A DNA stretch of 64,000 nt from Blastococcus sp. Marseille-P5729 (GCF_900292035.1 NZ_OMPO01000001.1:186001-250000), one strand, 5' to 3'; positions 1 through 11,640 are shown, counted from the stretch's first letter. The notes: generated from the letters alone by a model not told the origin. Made by a program: numbers and translations.

Positions 1-1
1 G

Positions 2-1042
2 CCCACGCAGCTGGAGGGCTGGGTGGTGGTCGATGCGATCCGCAGCAACGCCAACGACACCCTGCTCGGCCGAGGTCTGCTCATCGCACTGTTCGCGGGC
101 GTGCTGGGCGGTGCGGCCGGCTACATCATCGCCGCTCGGGCGCTCGGCCCGATCGCTGAGGTCACCGCGACAGCACGCCGGATCTCCGAGGGGCAGATGG
201 GCGAGCGGATCGACCTCGGTGGCGCCCACGACGAGCTGCGCGACCTGTCGGACACCTTCGATGCGATGCTCGATCGTCTAGACCGCTCGTTCGCCGCGCA
301 GCGCCGGTTCGTCTCCAACGCCAGCCACGAGCTGCGGACCCCGCTGGCGGTGATCCGCACCGAGGTCGACGTGACGCTCTCCGATCCCGACGCGAGCAGG
401 GAGGAGCTGCGGGAGATGGGGCAGGTCGTTCTCGACGCGACCAGCCGTGCCGGCGCGCTCGTCGAGTCGCTGCTGGCCCTGGCCAAGATCGACGCCCAGG
501 TCGAGAACGGCCTGAGCCAGGTGGACCGCTTCGACCTCGCGGACGCCGTCCCGCTGGCGGTGATGTCGGTGCGGGAGGAGGCCGCCGAGCTGGGGGTATC
601 GATCCATCAGGAGGCCGAGCCCGCGCCGGTCGTCGGCGACGTGCACCTGCTGGAGCAGCTGGTCGCCAACCTGTTGACCAACGCCGTCCGGCACAATGTG
701 CACGGCGGCGAGGTGTGGGTGCGCACGAGCACGACGCCCGGCAGATGCGAGCTGGTGGTGTCGAACTCCGGACAGCGGCTCGACCAGACCACGGTCGAGG
801 AGCTGTTCACGCCGTTCAAGCGGGCCGCCGACCGGACGACGGGCAAGGGCACCGGCCTGGGACTGTCGATCGTGCGAGCCATCGTGCTGGCGCACCAGGG
901 CACGGTCCGGCTGGTTGCGCGCGAGGGCGGCGGCCTGGAGGTCCGCGTCTCGCTGCCGTCGTCGCTGAGCTCGGAGGAGGCTCCCTCCACGAAGTCCGGC
1001 TGGACCGGGCAGTTCCGCATCCTGCGCGACCGCTCGTCGTAG
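2..1042 (+). CDS. Sensor histidine kinase, 5' end outside the window
   Basis: C-terminal part of a two-component sensor kinase that would autophosphorylate on histidine and pass phosphate to a response regulator. The reading frame is open from base 2, so the true start lies to the left; the GTG at 23 is internal. Visible in order: one transmembrane segment (about bases 75-145), a HAMP linker, the H-box SNASHELRTP with the phospho-acceptor His at codon 326-328, an N-box (LLTNAVRHN) and a glycine-rich ATP-binding motif (GTGLGLSIV). The sensory part and partner regulator are not in view, so the signal is unknown. It converges on fadB across a strong stem-loop. Confidence 0.9.
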   Translation, partial: PTQLEGWVVVDAIRSNANDTLLGRGLLIALFAGVLGGAAGYIIAARALGPIAEVTATARRISEGQMGERIDLGGAHDELRDLSDTFDAMLDRLDRSFAAQRRFVSNASHELRTPLAVIRTEVDVTLSDPDASREELREMGQVVLDATSRAGALVESLLALAKIDAQVENGLSQVDRFDLADAVPLAVMSVREEAAELGVSIHQEAEPAPVVGDVHLLEQLVANLLTNAVRHNVHGGEVWVRTSTTPGRCELVVSNSGQRLDQTTVEELFTPFKRAADRTTGKGTGLGLSIVRAIVLAHQGTVRLVAREGGGLEVRVSLPSSLSSEEAPSTKSGWTGQFRILRDRSS

Positions 1043-1063
1043 ACGACGCGCGGAGGGCCCGGG

Positions 1064-1108
1064 AAAGGCCGGTGGCCCGCGGAGCGCTTCCACGGGCCAC
1101 CGGTCTTC
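1064..1108. terminator. Stem-loop between convergent kinase and fadB
   Basis: Bases 1065-1079 and 1093-1107 pair over 15 positions with one G-U pair, around a 13-nt loop. The hairpin lies between two convergent stop codons and probably terminates transcription in both directions. No long U tract follows. Confidence 0.65.
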
Positions 1109-1118
1109 TCGTGCTGGA

Positions 1119-3223
<2,105 letters not shown>

Positions 3224-3227
<4 letters not shown>

Positions 3228-4471
3228 GCCTCGTTGCCTCCGGTCCAGTGCGGGTTCTCCCAGATGACCGAGCCGCCCATGCCCAGACCGATGCACATGC
3301 TGGTCAGGCCGTAGCGGACCTCGGGATGTTCGGCGAACTGCCGAGACAGCTGCGTCATCAGGCGGACGCCGGAGGACGCGAGCGGATGCCCCATCGCGAT
3401 AGCGCCGCCCCACGGGTTGACCCGGGGGTCGTCGTCCGCGATGTCGAAGTGGTCGAGGAAGGCCAGCACCTGGACGGCGAAGGCCTCGTTGAGCTCGAAC
3501 AGGCCGATGTCTTCGATCTCCAGGCCCGCGAGGCGCAGCGCCTTCTCGGTGGCCGGGACCGGTCCGATGCCCATCACCTCGGGCTCGACACCGACGAAGG
3601 CGTAGGAGACGAGCTTCATCCCGACCGGCAGGCCGAGCTCCTCGGCGGCGTCGGCGGAGGCGAGGATGCAGCCGGTGGCGCCGTCGTTGATGCCGGCCGC
3701 GTTTCCGGCGGTGACGCGGCCGTGCGGCCGGAATGGCGTCTTGAGCGCGGCCAGATCGTCCATCGTCGTGCCCGGCCGCGGCGGCTCGTCGGCGGTGGCC
3801 AGACCCCAGCCATGCTCGCCGGAGCGGATGGCGACGCTCACCAGCTCGGGACCGATCTTGCCGGCGTCCACGGCGGCCTGGTACTTGTCCTGCGAAGCCT
3901 TGGCGAAGGCGTCGCAGCGCTCCTTGGTCAGGTGCGGAAACCGGTCGTGCAGGTTCTCGGCAGTCGCGCCCATGACGATCGCGGACTCGTCGATCAGCTT
4001 GTCGGCGATGAACCGCGGGTTGGGGTCGGCCTGCTCACCCATCGGATGGCGGCCCATGTGCTCGACACCGCCGGCGATCGCGACGTCGTACGCCCCGAAG
4101 GCGATCCCCGAGGCGGTCGTCGTGACCGCAGTCATCGCGCCGGCGCACATGCGGTCGATGGCGTATCCCGGGGTCGTGTTGGGCAGGCCGGCGAGGATCG
4201 CGGTCGTGCGGCCAATCGTCAGCCCCTGATCGCCGATCTGCGTAGTGGCGGCGATCGCGACCTCCTCGACTCGCTCGGGCGGCAGCTCGGGGTGGCGCTT
4301 CATCAGCTCGCGGATGACCCGGATGACCAGATCATCCGCGCGGGTCTCGGCGTACTGACCCTTGGGCGAGCCCTTTCCGAACGGCGTCCGGACGCCGTCG
4401 ACGAACACGACCTCGCGGCCGTGCGCGGGACGGGCGTCCCTCGGCCGGTGGGCCGGCGCAGCGGTAGTCAC
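3224..4471 (-). CDS. fadA: Acetyl-CoA acyltransferase (3-ketoacyl-CoA thiolase)
   Basis: A 415-residue thiolase that cleaves 3-ketoacyl-CoA with CoA to acetyl-CoA and a shortened acyl-CoA. The nucleophilic cysteine is in DRMCAGAMTAV (Cys109). The substrate loop NEAFAVQVLA, the GGAIAMGHPLASSG histidine motif and the C-terminal MCIGLGMGG cysteine are all present, so the catalytic set is complete. The GTG start has AGGAG about 11 nt upstream. It is first in a two-gene operon with fadB, joined by a 4-nt overlap. The upstream gap holds a possible operator. Confidence 0.95.
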
Positions 4472-4783
4472 AGTGGCTACTCCTGTCGGTGTGTGATCCC
4501 GGCCGCGAATGCGGCTGGATGGGTTCGGTTGAGACCGTACCGGTGACGAAACCAGCGTAACCTACTCAGCGGTAACTTAGTGTCGGCATCCAGAATGCCG
4601 CCTCGATCCGTGTGACACGGAGGCCGTACGCGCCGGACGGGCGAGGAGCATCCGGCCGTCCTCGGTCGCCAGCAGATCGAGCCGCAGCGCGGGCAAGTCC
4701 CTGGCCGCCCTCGGGCGCGGGATTTTTCACGCTGCCTCACCTAGCCGACATCGCTTCGTTCCACGTCGTGCGGCAGAAGTGTG
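4472..4783. other. 312-bp gap: fadAB promoter region plus possible decayed coding fragment
   Basis: The half nearest fadA should hold the promoter; TAGGTT-like and TAAGTT-like sequences occur on the minus strand near 4555-4580. The half nearest the RNase D gene (about 4600-4735) shows on the minus strand a short open stretch with plausible protein character (ARDLPALRLDLLATEDG) but no good start, ending in a stop near 4580. It reads like the tail of a lost gene. No functional gene is called here. Confidence 0.4.
4562..4575. promoter_or_regulatory. Possible operator for fadAB
   Basis: On the minus strand the site reads TTACCGCTGAGTAG, an imperfect 14-bp palindrome (TTAC...GTAG) about 90 bp before the fadA start, next to a second GTTAC copy. 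TetR-family fatty-acid regulators often use sites of this size. The identity of the regulator is inference. Confidence 0.3.
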
Positions 4784-6037
4784 TCAATCTCTCGGAGTGT
4801 GCCTGGCGAGTGCCGCAGCGACCTGGGCGGCGACTTGTCCGATCTGCCAGTCGCGGGCACCGTGCTCACGCAGCTGAGCCGACACCGACTCGGCAGTGAT
4901 CGGGGACGGCGGCGTCCACGCCAGCGATCGGACCGCCGCCGGCGGCACGAGGTTCTCGGCCGGGATCGACAATCGCTCGGACAGTTGGAGAACGGCTTCG
5001 CGGGCGAGGGCATAGCGATCCGCGACGTCGTTCTCCTTGCCCATCGACCGCGACGGCGGTGCATTCGGGTCGATGGGGGGAGTCCGGCGCGGCAGCCGGC
5101 TCTCCGGTTCCTGCAGCGCGTCTTGGAGCGCGGCGTACCAGCGGCGGCGATGCTTGAGCGCACCTCGTCGGGAAAACCCATCTATCGCCAATAGCTGCTG
5201 CATCGTGGTCGGCAGCTGCGCGGCGGCAGCGGAGATCGCGCGATCGGGCAGCAGGCGGCCTGGAGATGTGTCGGTCTGCTGGGCAAGCTCATCGCGGGAT
5301 TCCCACAGTGCCTTGACCACGGCCATCCCACGCCGCGTCTTGACCTGCTGCAGCCCGCTTGTACGCCGCCAGGGGTCGGCTCGCGGTTCGCTCGGTCGCG
5401 CAGTACGTACCGCCTCGAACTCCTCGTGCGCCCAGTCGAGCTTGCCCTGCTCACGCAGCGCCCGCTCGACCTCGTCGCGGAGGTCGAGCAGGATGTCCAC
5501 GTCGAGCGCGGCGTAGGTCAGGAAGTCGGCCGGCAACGGCCGCCGGCTCCAGTCCGCTGCCGAGTGCCCCTTCGCAAGCCGAAGCCCGAGCAGGCTCTCG
5601 GTCATCGCACCGAGCGAGACCCGCTCGAAGCCAGCAATCCGGCCGCCCAGCTCGGTGTCGAAGATCCGATCTGGGCGCATCCCGATCTCGGCGAGACACG
5701 GAAGGTCGGCGATCGCAGCATGAAAGACCCATTCGGCGTCCTGCAGCACGTCGCCCAGCAGGCTGAGGTCTCCTGCGGCGACCGGGTCGACGAGCGCGAT
5801 CCCCGCCCCCCGGCGGTTGAGCTGCACGAGCTGGGCCCGGGCGCTGTAGCGGAACCCCGACGCGCGCTCAGCATCCACCGCCACCGGCCCGTTGCCCGCG
5901 GCCAGGCGTTCAGCGAGCTTGGCCACGCCCGCAGCAGTGGCGGTCACCTCCGGGACGCCGCCGCGCGGCGCGAGCAGCGGGGTCGGCTCGGGCTGAGGAG
6001 CATCCTGCTCCCCGGGCGTCTCGGACCGTTCGCTCAC
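4784..6037 (-). CDS. Ribonuclease D-family 3'-5' exonuclease with HRDC domain
   Basis: A 417-residue DEDDy exonuclease: Asp55 and Glu57 (VDAERASG), Asp111 (AIADLPCL), Tyr175 and Asp179 (YAALDVD) supply the metal-binding residues. An HRDC nucleic-acid-binding domain follows at about residues 235-310, then a C-terminal region typical of actinobacterial members. It probably trims RNA 3' ends. The GTG start overlaps the stop of the preceding DUF3000 gene (GTGA), so the two are coupled. Adjacency of RNase D, DUF3000 and hemE is common in actinomycetes. Confidence 0.9.
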   Translation of the reverse strand: MSERSETPGEQDAPQPEPTPLLAPRGGVPEVTATAAGVAKLAERLAAGNGPVAVDAERASGFRYSARAQLVQLNRRGAGIALVDPVAAGDLSLLGDVLQDAEWVFHAAIADLPCLAEIGMRPDRIFDTELGGRIAGFERVSLGAMTESLLGLRLAKGHSAADWSRRPLPADFLTYAALDVDILLDLRDEVERALREQGKLDWAHEEFEAVRTARPSEPRADPWRRTSGLQQVKTRRGMAVVKALWESRDELAQQTDTSPGRLLPDRAISAAAAQLPTTMQQLLAIDGFSRRGALKHRRRWYAALQDALQEPESRLPRRTPPIDPNAPPSRSMGKENDVADRYALAREAVLQLSERLSIPAENLVPPAAVRSLAWTPPSPITAESVSAQLREHGARDWQIGQVAAQVAAALARHTPRD

Positions 6038-6630
6038 GCCGTCGGCTGGTCGCGACGGGCGATCAGGCTCACTCCCGGCGGGGGCGCGCCGGCCGCCGAG
6101 GCCAGCAGGTCGACCCAGGCGGCCAGATGCCCGCTGAGGTCAGTGGTCTGCGCCGTCCACGAGGCGCGCATCTCGAGATCGTTGGTGGCAGCGGGGCCGG
6201 AAAGGTCCCCGTAGCGCTGCGACGAGGTTTTGGTGACGGTGCCACCTAGCGCGGCGTAATGCGCGCCGGCCTGTTCGAGCGCCTCGGTCAGCCAGCTCCA
6301 GGCGGCGTCGCTGAGGGCCGGGTCGGTGGCCATCTCGGGCTCGATGCTGGCGGACAGATAGGAGACCAGCCGGAGGGTGCCGTCCCAGGCCTCGTGGCCG
6401 TCGGGGTCATGCAGCAGGACGAGCCGGCCGGTGGCCTCGGCGACGTCGGAATCCGGGTCGATGAACACCTCGGCTCCGAGCGCATAGGAGTACGGCGCGA
6501 GGCGCTGTGGTGCGCGGATCGGCTCGAGAGTGACCTCGGGGCGTGCGGTCACCGAGCTCAGGCTGGCGACGGCCTCCCGGAACTCCTCCGGGACGGCGGC
6601 GTCGGACGACTTCGGCTGCGGGCTAGTCAC
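6034..6630 (-). CDS. DUF3000 domain-containing protein
   Basis: A 198-residue actinobacterial protein of unknown function, recognised from its overall sequence (EEFREAVASL near the N terminus, a central stretch with conserved Trp residues) and its place between hemE and the RNase D gene. There is no signal peptide or membrane segment. The GTG start has no Shine-Dalgarno sequence but a TAGCCT -10 element ends 7 nt upstream, suggesting a leaderless mRNA. It overlaps the next gene by 4 nt. Confidence 0.8.
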   Translation of the reverse strand: MTSPQPKSSDAAVPEEFREAVASLSSVTARPEVTLEPIRAPQRLAPYSYALGAEVFIDPDSDVAEATGRLVLLHDPDGHEAWDGTLRLVSYLSASIEPEMATDPALSDAAWSWLTEALEQAGAHYAALGGTVTKTSSQRYGDLSGPAATNDLEMRASWTAQTTDLSGHLAAWVDLLASAAGAPPPGVSLIARRDQPTA

Positions 6631-6637
6631 GTCAGTA

Positions 6638-6643
6638 AGGCTA
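6638..6643 (-). promoter_or_regulatory. -10 element of a leaderless promoter for the DUF3000 gene
   Basis: TAGCCT on the minus strand, 7 nt before the GTG at 6630. It matches the TANNNT consensus at the spacing expected when transcription begins at the start codon. Confidence 0.45.
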
Positions 6644-6734
6644 AGGGGGTTGCCTGCCGTTTTTCGTGAGCCGCGCCGTAGCAGCGCCTGGCCCTCGCCG
6701 CAAGTGGGCGGGAGCGTGGGACGATGTACCGGAT

Positions 6735-7772
6735 ATGACTGACAACGCCGCCAGCTCCAGCCCCCTCGTCGCCGCGGCCCGCCGCGAATCCCCGCCCCAC
6801 ACTCCGGTGTGGTTCATGCGTCAGGCCGGGCGCTCACTGCCCGAGTACCGGACGGTGCGGGAGGGAATTGCCATGCTCGACTCGTGCATGCGGCCCGACC
6901 TCGTCGCCGAGATCACCATGCAGCCGGTACGTCGGCACGGCGTCGACGCGGCGATCTTGTTCTCCGACATCGTGCTGCCCCTGAAGGCGATCGGGATGGA
7001 CCTCGACATCGTGGCGGGCGTGGGACCGGTGATCGCCAATCCCATCGCGTCACTGACGGACGTCGAGGCGATCCCGGAAATGACCCCGGACGCGATCGGG
7101 TTCATCGCCGAGGCGATTGGGCTGATCATCGCCGAGCTCGGGGAGACCCCGCTGATCGGTTTTGCCGGCGCCCCGTTCACCCTTGCCTCGTACCTGATCG
7201 AGGGCGGACCGTCGCGCAACCACGAGAAGACGAAGGCACTCATGCTCTCGCAGCCGGAGGTGTGGGATGCGCTGCTGTCGCGGCTGGCTCAGATCTCCAC
7301 CGTGTTCCTGCGGACCCAGATCGAGGCCGGCGCGAGCGCCGTCCAGCTGTTCGACTCCTGGGCGGGATCCTTGACCAAGGCAACCTACGAGCGGCACGTC
7401 CTCGCGCACTCGGCACGTATCTTCAACGCGATCGGCGACGTCGTCCCGAAGATCCACTTCGGCGTGGGCACCTCGCTGCTGCTCGAGTCGATGGGTGCCG
7501 CAGGCGCCGACGTCGTCGGCATCGACTGGCGCACACCGCTTGACGAGGCTACCGCCCTGCTCGGGCCCGAGTACGCCGTCCAGGGCAACCTCGACCCCGC
7601 CGTGCTGTTTGCTGACTGGCCGGTCATCGAGCGTGAGGTCCGCCGGATCCTGGCCGAAGGGAGGGCGGCGCCCGGCCACATCTTCAACCTGGGCCACGGC
7701 GTGCTCCCGGCGACCGACCCCGACGTGATCACCCGGGTGGTCGAGCTCGTGCACGAGGTCAGTGCCGGCTGA
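6735..7772 (+). CDS. hemE: Uroporphyrinogen decarboxylase
   Basis: A 345-residue cytoplasmic enzyme that removes four acetate carboxyls from uroporphyrinogen III to give coproporphyrinogen III. Hallmarks: PVWFMRQAGRSLPEYR with Arg29 and Arg33, Asp78 in ILFSDIV, the FAGAPFTLASYLIEGG motif, and GNLDPA near the C terminus. The length is normal for the family. The ATG at 6735 is preferred over upstream in-frame codons because it precedes the conserved N terminus by the usual distance. It starts the heme gene run hemE-hemY-chdC, with 8 nt to hemY. Confidence 0.97.
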   Translation: MTDNAASSSPLVAAARRESPPHTPVWFMRQAGRSLPEYRTVREGIAMLDSCMRPDLVAEITMQPVRRHGVDAAILFSDIVLPLKAIGMDLDIVAGVGPVIANPIASLTDVEAIPEMTPDAIGFIAEAIGLIIAELGETPLIGFAGAPFTLASYLIEGGPSRNHEKTKALMLSQPEVWDALLSRLAQISTVFLRTQIEAGASAVQLFDSWAGSLTKATYERHVLAHSARIFNAIGDVVPKIHFGVGTSLLLESMGAAGADVVGIDWRTPLDEATALLGPEYAVQGNLDPAVLFADWPVIEREVRRILAEGRAAPGHIFNLGHGVLPATDPDVITRVVELVHEVSAG

Positions 7773-7780
7773 TCTGCGCC

Positions 7781-9205
7781 ATGACCGCTACGCCTGACCG
7801 GCGCGTTCCCACCCCACCGAGCGAGTGCGATGTCCTCGTCATCGGCGCGGGCATCAGCGGCCTTGTCGCGGCCATGAGGGTGCAGCGAGCCGATCCGGAG
7901 CTGCAGGTCGAGGTGATCGACATCGCGCCGTACGCCGGCGGAAAGCTGCGGACGGCGCAGCTGGCCGGGACGACGATCGACGTCGGTGCCGAAGCCGTCA
8001 TCGCGCGCCGTCCGGAAGGTCTTCGGCTGATCGACGAGCTCGGCCTGGAGGACCGCCTACGGTACCCCGGTGTCGCCGATGCCCGGATCACCAGCGGCGG
8101 CAGGGAAGTAGCCGTCCCGCAGGACACGCTGATGGGCGTTCCGACCGACGTCGAGTCGGTGGTGCGCACGGGTCTACTCACGGACGACGGTGTGGACCGG
8201 CTGCGAGCGGCCCGACCCTCTGGGCTCACTGAGGACATCTCCGTGTCGGACGCCGTCGGCGGTCAGCTGGGCGAGGAGGTCGTCGATCAGCTCGTGGAGC
8301 CGCTGCTGGCCGGGGTGTACGCCGGACGCGCGGACCGGTTGTCGCTACCCGCCACGATCCCGGCATTTCGCAACGCGTTGGGAACCGGCCAGGACGTGAT
8401 GACCATCGCCAGGCGGGCCCGTGCCGCCGCGCCGCGCAGCGATCGCCCCGTGTTCGCCACCCTGCAAGGCGGCATCGGCTCGCTTCCCGATCAGCTGATC
8501 GCGCGCGAGGGCCTGTCGGTGACCCTCGGGTGCCCGGCCCGGTCGATCTCACTCAGTGGCGACCGTTTTGTCGTCGAGTGCGGTGCCGCGCCGGCGCCCG
8601 CACGGGTGAGCACCCGCGCCGTGGTCGTGGCTACCCAGCCACAGAAGGCGACGAAGCTGCTGGCCGGCATCAGCCCCGCCGCATCGGGGGAGCTGGCCGA
8701 TGTAGCCGTCTCGAGCATGGCCGTGGTAGCGATCGCCTACCGTAAGGGCGATCTGGTCAACACTCCGCCCGGGTACAGCGGCATTCTGGTTCCGGTCAGT
8801 GAGGGGACGGCCGTGAAGGCCGCGACCTATGTGACGAACAAGTGGCCGCACGTCGCCGACGACGACCTCTTCATCGTGCGGGCATCGATTGGTCGTCTCG
8901 GCGAGGAGGCGCTCCTGCAGCGGACGGACGCCGACCTCGTGACTCTTGCGCGTCGCGATCTGGCGATCCTGGCGGGCATCTCTGGCGAGCCCATCGGCCA
9001 TATCGTGCAACGATGGGCGGGCAGCCTGCCGCAGTACGACGTCGGACATCTCGCCCGCGTCGACCGGATTCGCGCCGCGATCGACGATGTGCCGGGACTC
9101 GCGGTGGCGGGAGCGACGTATGACGGCGTCGGCATTCCCGGATGCATCAACAGCGCAGACGCTGCAGCCGCGAAGGTGCTGCAGCACCTTGAAGGAGATG
9201 AGTGA
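7781..9205 (+). CDS. hemY: Coproporphyrinogen III / protoporphyrinogen oxidase (FAD)
   Basis: A 474-residue FAD enzyme with an N-terminal dinucleotide-binding motif ([15 protein letters not shown]) and a C-terminal FAD-contact stretch ([13 protein letters not shown]). In Gram-positive bacteria this family (HemY/CgoX) oxidises coproporphyrinogen III to coproporphyrin III. The presence of chdC immediately downstream supports that role over the classical protoporphyrinogen reaction. No transmembrane segment is evident. The hemY stop lies next to or overlaps the chdC start, so the two are translationally coupled. Confidence 0.93.
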   Translation: MTATPDRRVPTPPSECDVLVIGAGISGLVAAMRVQRADPELQVEVIDIAPYAGGKLRTAQLAGTTIDVGAEAVIARRPEGLRLIDELGLEDRLRYPGVADARITSGGREVAVPQDTLMGVPTDVESVVRTGLLTDDGVDRLRAARPSGLTEDISVSDAVGGQLGEEVVDQLVEPLLAGVYAGRADRLSLPATIPAFRNALGTGQDVMTIARRARAAAPRSDRPVFATLQGGIGSLPDQLIAREGLSVTLGCPARSISLSGDRFVVECGAAPAPARVSTRAVVVATQPQKATKLLAGISPAASGELADVAVSSMAVVAIAYRKGDLVNTPPGYSGILVPVSEGTAVKAATYVTNKWPHVADDDLFIVRASIGRLGEEALLQRTDADLVTLARRDLAILAGISGEPIGHIVQRWAGSLPQYDVGHLARVDRIRAAIDDVPGLAVAGATYDGVGIPGCINSADAAAAKVLQHLEGDE

Positions 9206-9206
9206 G

Positions 9207-9971
9207 TTGGCAGAGGACAAGACCACGGCACGGATCGGTGCGGACGGAAAGCCGGAGCACGCTGGAAACCTGAAGGCCCAGCGGATCAACGAGCTGAACT
9301 CGACGATTCGATACGCGATGTGGTCGGTGTTCAAGGTCTCGCCGTCACTGCGCGAGATGAAGACCTCGCGCGCGCGGGCGGCGAAGCAGGTCGACAAGCT
9401 CATCGACGCAGCCGGCAAGAAGTCCGACGTCACGGTGCGCGGGATCTACGACGTGTCGGGCTTCCGGGCTGACGCCGAGCTGATGATCTGGTCGCACGCA
9501 CCGAGCACAGACGCGTTGCAGGACCTCTACCAGAAGATCCGGCAGAGCGATCTCGGTGCGCATCTGCAGCCCGTGTGGTCGCAGGTCGCGCTGCATCGCC
9601 CCGCCGAGTTCAACAAGAGCCACATGCCGGCCTTCCTGGCCGATGAGGTCTCGCGCGACTACATCTGCGTGTACCCCTTCGTGCGCTCCTACGAGTGGTA
9701 CCTGCTGCCCGACGAGGAGCGCCGCGACCTGCTGCGCGAGCACGGGCAGATGGCCCGCCCGTATGGCGACGTCCGCGCGAACACCGTCTCGTCGTTCGCG
9801 CTCGGCGACTATGAGTGGATGCTGGCCTTCGAGTGCGACGAGCTGCACCAGATCGTCGACCTGATGCGCGACCTGCGTGCGTCGGGCGCCCGGCGGCACG
9901 TGCGCGAGGAGACGCCCTTCTACACCGGACGCCGCCTGGAGATGGCCGAACTGGTCGACCGCCTCCCCTGA
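9207..9971 (+). CDS. chdC: Coproheme decarboxylase (HemQ)
   Basis: A 254-residue chlorite-dismutase-fold protein catalysing the last step of the coproporphyrin-dependent heme pathway, coproheme III to heme b using peroxide. The family motifs are clear: [11 protein letters not shown] (actinobacterial distal His), [17 protein letters not shown] with the catalytic Tyr, and REHGQMAR with the proximal heme-ligand His. Start choice: GAAGGAG at 9191-9197 is 9 nt from the TTG at 9207 but directly abuts the in-frame ATG at 9198, so TTG is preferred; ATG 9198 would add three residues. The ferrochelatase gene is not in the window. Confidence 0.93.
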   Translation: MAEDKTTARIGADGKPEHAGNLKAQRINELNSTIRYAMWSVFKVSPSLREMKTSRARAAKQVDKLIDAAGKKSDVTVRGIYDVSGFRADAELMIWSHAPSTDALQDLYQKIRQSDLGAHLQPVWSQVALHRPAEFNKSHMPAFLADEVSRDYICVYPFVRSYEWYLLPDEERRDLLREHGQMARPYGDVRANTVSSFALGDYEWMLAFECDELHQIVDLMRDLRASGARRHVREETPFYTGRRLEMAELVDRLP

Positions 9972-9990
9972 ACTGAGCCCTGGTGAAGGG

Positions 9991-10407
9991 CTACTGCTGG
10001 GGCGCGAGCCTCAGGCTGATCGAGTTGATGCAGTACCGGTCGTCGGTCGGCGTGGGGTAGCCCTCGCCGTGGAAGACGTGGCCGAGGTGCGAGTGGCAGG
10101 CGGCGCAGATGACTTCGACGCGGCGCATCCCGAGGGAGTCGTCCTCCTTCAGGATCACCGCGTCGCTGTCGGACGGCGCGAAGAAGCTCGGCCAGCCGCA
10201 GTGGCTGTGGAACTTGGTGTCGGACCGGAAGAGCTCGGCTCCGCAGGCGCGGCAGCTGTAGACGCCCTCGGTCTCGGTGTCGGTGTACTCGCCGGTGAAC
10301 GGGCGCTCGGTGCCGGCCTGGCGCAGGACGGCGTACTCGGCGGGGGAGAGCTGCGCCCGCCACTCCTCGTCCGTCTTGGTGACTCGCGGTTCGTGGGTCT
10401 GGGTCAT
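9991..10407 (-). CDS. msrB: Peptide methionine (R)-S-oxide reductase
   Basis: A 138-residue MsrB that reduces methionine-R-sulfoxide in proteins. It has two zinc CxxC pairs (Cys52/Cys55 and Cys101/Cys104), the HSHCGWPSF motif and the catalytic Cys126 in RYCINSISL. The ATG at 10407 is preceded by GGAGAA, and a TACCCT -10 element ends 6 nt upstream, so the mRNA may be leaderless or nearly so. It is divergent from the polymerase gene with only 37 bp between start codons. Confidence 0.95.
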   Translation of the reverse strand: MTQTHEPRVTKTDEEWRAQLSPAEYAVLRQAGTERPFTGEYTDTETEGVYSCRACGAELFRSDTKFHSHCGWPSFFAPSDSDAVILKEDDSLGMRRVEVICAACHSHLGHVFHGEGYPTPTDDRYCINSISLRLAPQQ

Positions 10408-10413
10408 TTCTCC

Positions 10414-10438
10414 AGGGTACGTCTTATGCGGATAGCGT
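10414..10438. promoter_or_regulatory. Back-to-back -10 elements of divergent msrB and polymerase promoters
   Basis: On the minus strand TACCCT (10419-10414) ends 6 nt before the msrB ATG. On the plus strand TAGCGT (10433-10438) ends 6 nt before the polymerase ATG. Both fit leaderless transcription, and each promoter's upstream region lies inside the other gene. Confidence 0.45.
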
Positions 10439-10444
10439 GATGTC

Positions 10445-11500
10445 ATGCCGAGCGCGAGCGTGACCCTGGACGTCGACGGTCACAAGGTCAAGGTCTCCAG
10501 CCCCGAACGGGTGTGCTTCCCCAAGGTGGGGATCACCAAGCTGCAGATTGTCGAGTACTACCTCGCCGTGGGGAAGGGGATCCTGGGTGCCGTGCGCGAC
10601 CGCCCGACGACCCTCGAGCGCTGGCCGAAGGGTGTGATCCCGCTCGATCCCGCGGAGCCGGCCGGCCCCGCGAACGGTGACTTCTTCTACCAGAAGCACG
10701 TTCCCAAGGGACTCCCGGCGTACGCCGAGACGGTCGACATCACCTTCCCCAGCGGTCGGTCGGGCACCGAGATCTGCCCGAGCAATCTGGCGACCGTGGT
10801 GTGGGCGGCACACATGAACACGATCACCTTCCATCCCTGGCCGGTGACCCGCGCAGCGGTCGATCAGCCCGACCAGCTACGTATTGATCTGGATCCCCAG
10901 CCGGGAACGGACTTCACCGACGCCGTGCGGGCCGGTGACGTTCTTCGTGAGGTGCTGGCCGAGCACGATCTGCACGGCTTCCCGAAGACTAGTGGTGGCC
11001 GCGGTCTGCATGTATATGTGCCAATCCGCCCGCAGTGGAGCTTCGTTGAGACTCGCCGCGCGCTGATCGCGATCGGTCGTGAGATGGAGCGTCGTACACC
11101 CGAGCTCGTCACTCTCTCCTGGTGGAAGGAAGAGCGTGGAGAGCGGATCTTCATCGACTACAACCAAATGGCACGTGACCGCACGATCGCCTCGGCGTAC
11201 TCGGTCCGCGCCAACGACCGCGCGACCGTCTCTGCGCCACTGACCTGGGATGAGCTGGCGGACGCCGCTCCCGACGACTTCACCGTGCGCACCATGCCGG
11301 CACGGTTCGCGGAGGTCGGTGACCTGCACGCCCGAGTCGCCTCGGCACAGCCCGGCGATCTGGCGAGCCTGCTTGAGCTGTCCGCCAAGCAGGAGTCCGA
11401 CCTCGGGCTGGGAGATCTGCCCTATCCGCCGGACTACCCGAAAATGCCCGGCGAGCCGCCGCGGGTGCAGCCCAGCAGAAAGAACCCAGCGAACTGGTGA
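10445..11500 (+). CDS. LigD-type primase-polymerase, Prim-PolC-like
   Basis: A 351-residue stand-alone polymerase domain of the archaeo-eukaryotic primase fold. Metal-binding residues are visible: Asp148 and Asp150 in RIDLDPQ, His189 in GGRGLHVYVP and Asp238 in FIDYNQ. There is no ligase or nuclease domain, so it resembles the mycobacterial Prim-PolC that works with LigC in gap-filling excision repair rather than full LigD. A LigC-type ligase gene lies 1.3 kb away on the opposite strand. A leaderless promoter is likely (TAGCGT 6 nt upstream). Confidence 0.88.
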   Translation: MPSASVTLDVDGHKVKVSSPERVCFPKVGITKLQIVEYYLAVGKGILGAVRDRPTTLERWPKGVIPLDPAEPAGPANGDFFYQKHVPKGLPAYAETVDITFPSGRSGTEICPSNLATVVWAAHMNTITFHPWPVTRAAVDQPDQLRIDLDPQPGTDFTDAVRAGDVLREVLAEHDLHGFPKTSGGRGLHVYVPIRPQWSFVETRRALIAIGREMERRTPELVTLSWWKEERGERIFIDYNQMARDRTIASAYSVRANDRATVSAPLTWDELADAAPDDFTVRTMPARFAEVGDLHARVASAQPGDLASLLELSAKQESDLGLGDLPYPPDYPKMPGEPPRVQPSRKNPANW

Positions 11501-11640
11501 ACGCCCGCCAGGGCGCGCCGATTCACCCGCTCGTCGATAAGCGCCGATCTTTACGTTCGTCGATGGTGGCCGCAGGCGCGCAGAGACGACGCAGGATGGG
11601 AATACCGGCGGCGGCGATCCTCCTTTCAGAGCTCGCGGGT

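Noticed and set aside
4477-4740. 87-codon minus-strand frame upstream of fadA
   Set aside because: Composition is Arg/Cys-rich with no homology I recognise; it spans the fadA promoter region.
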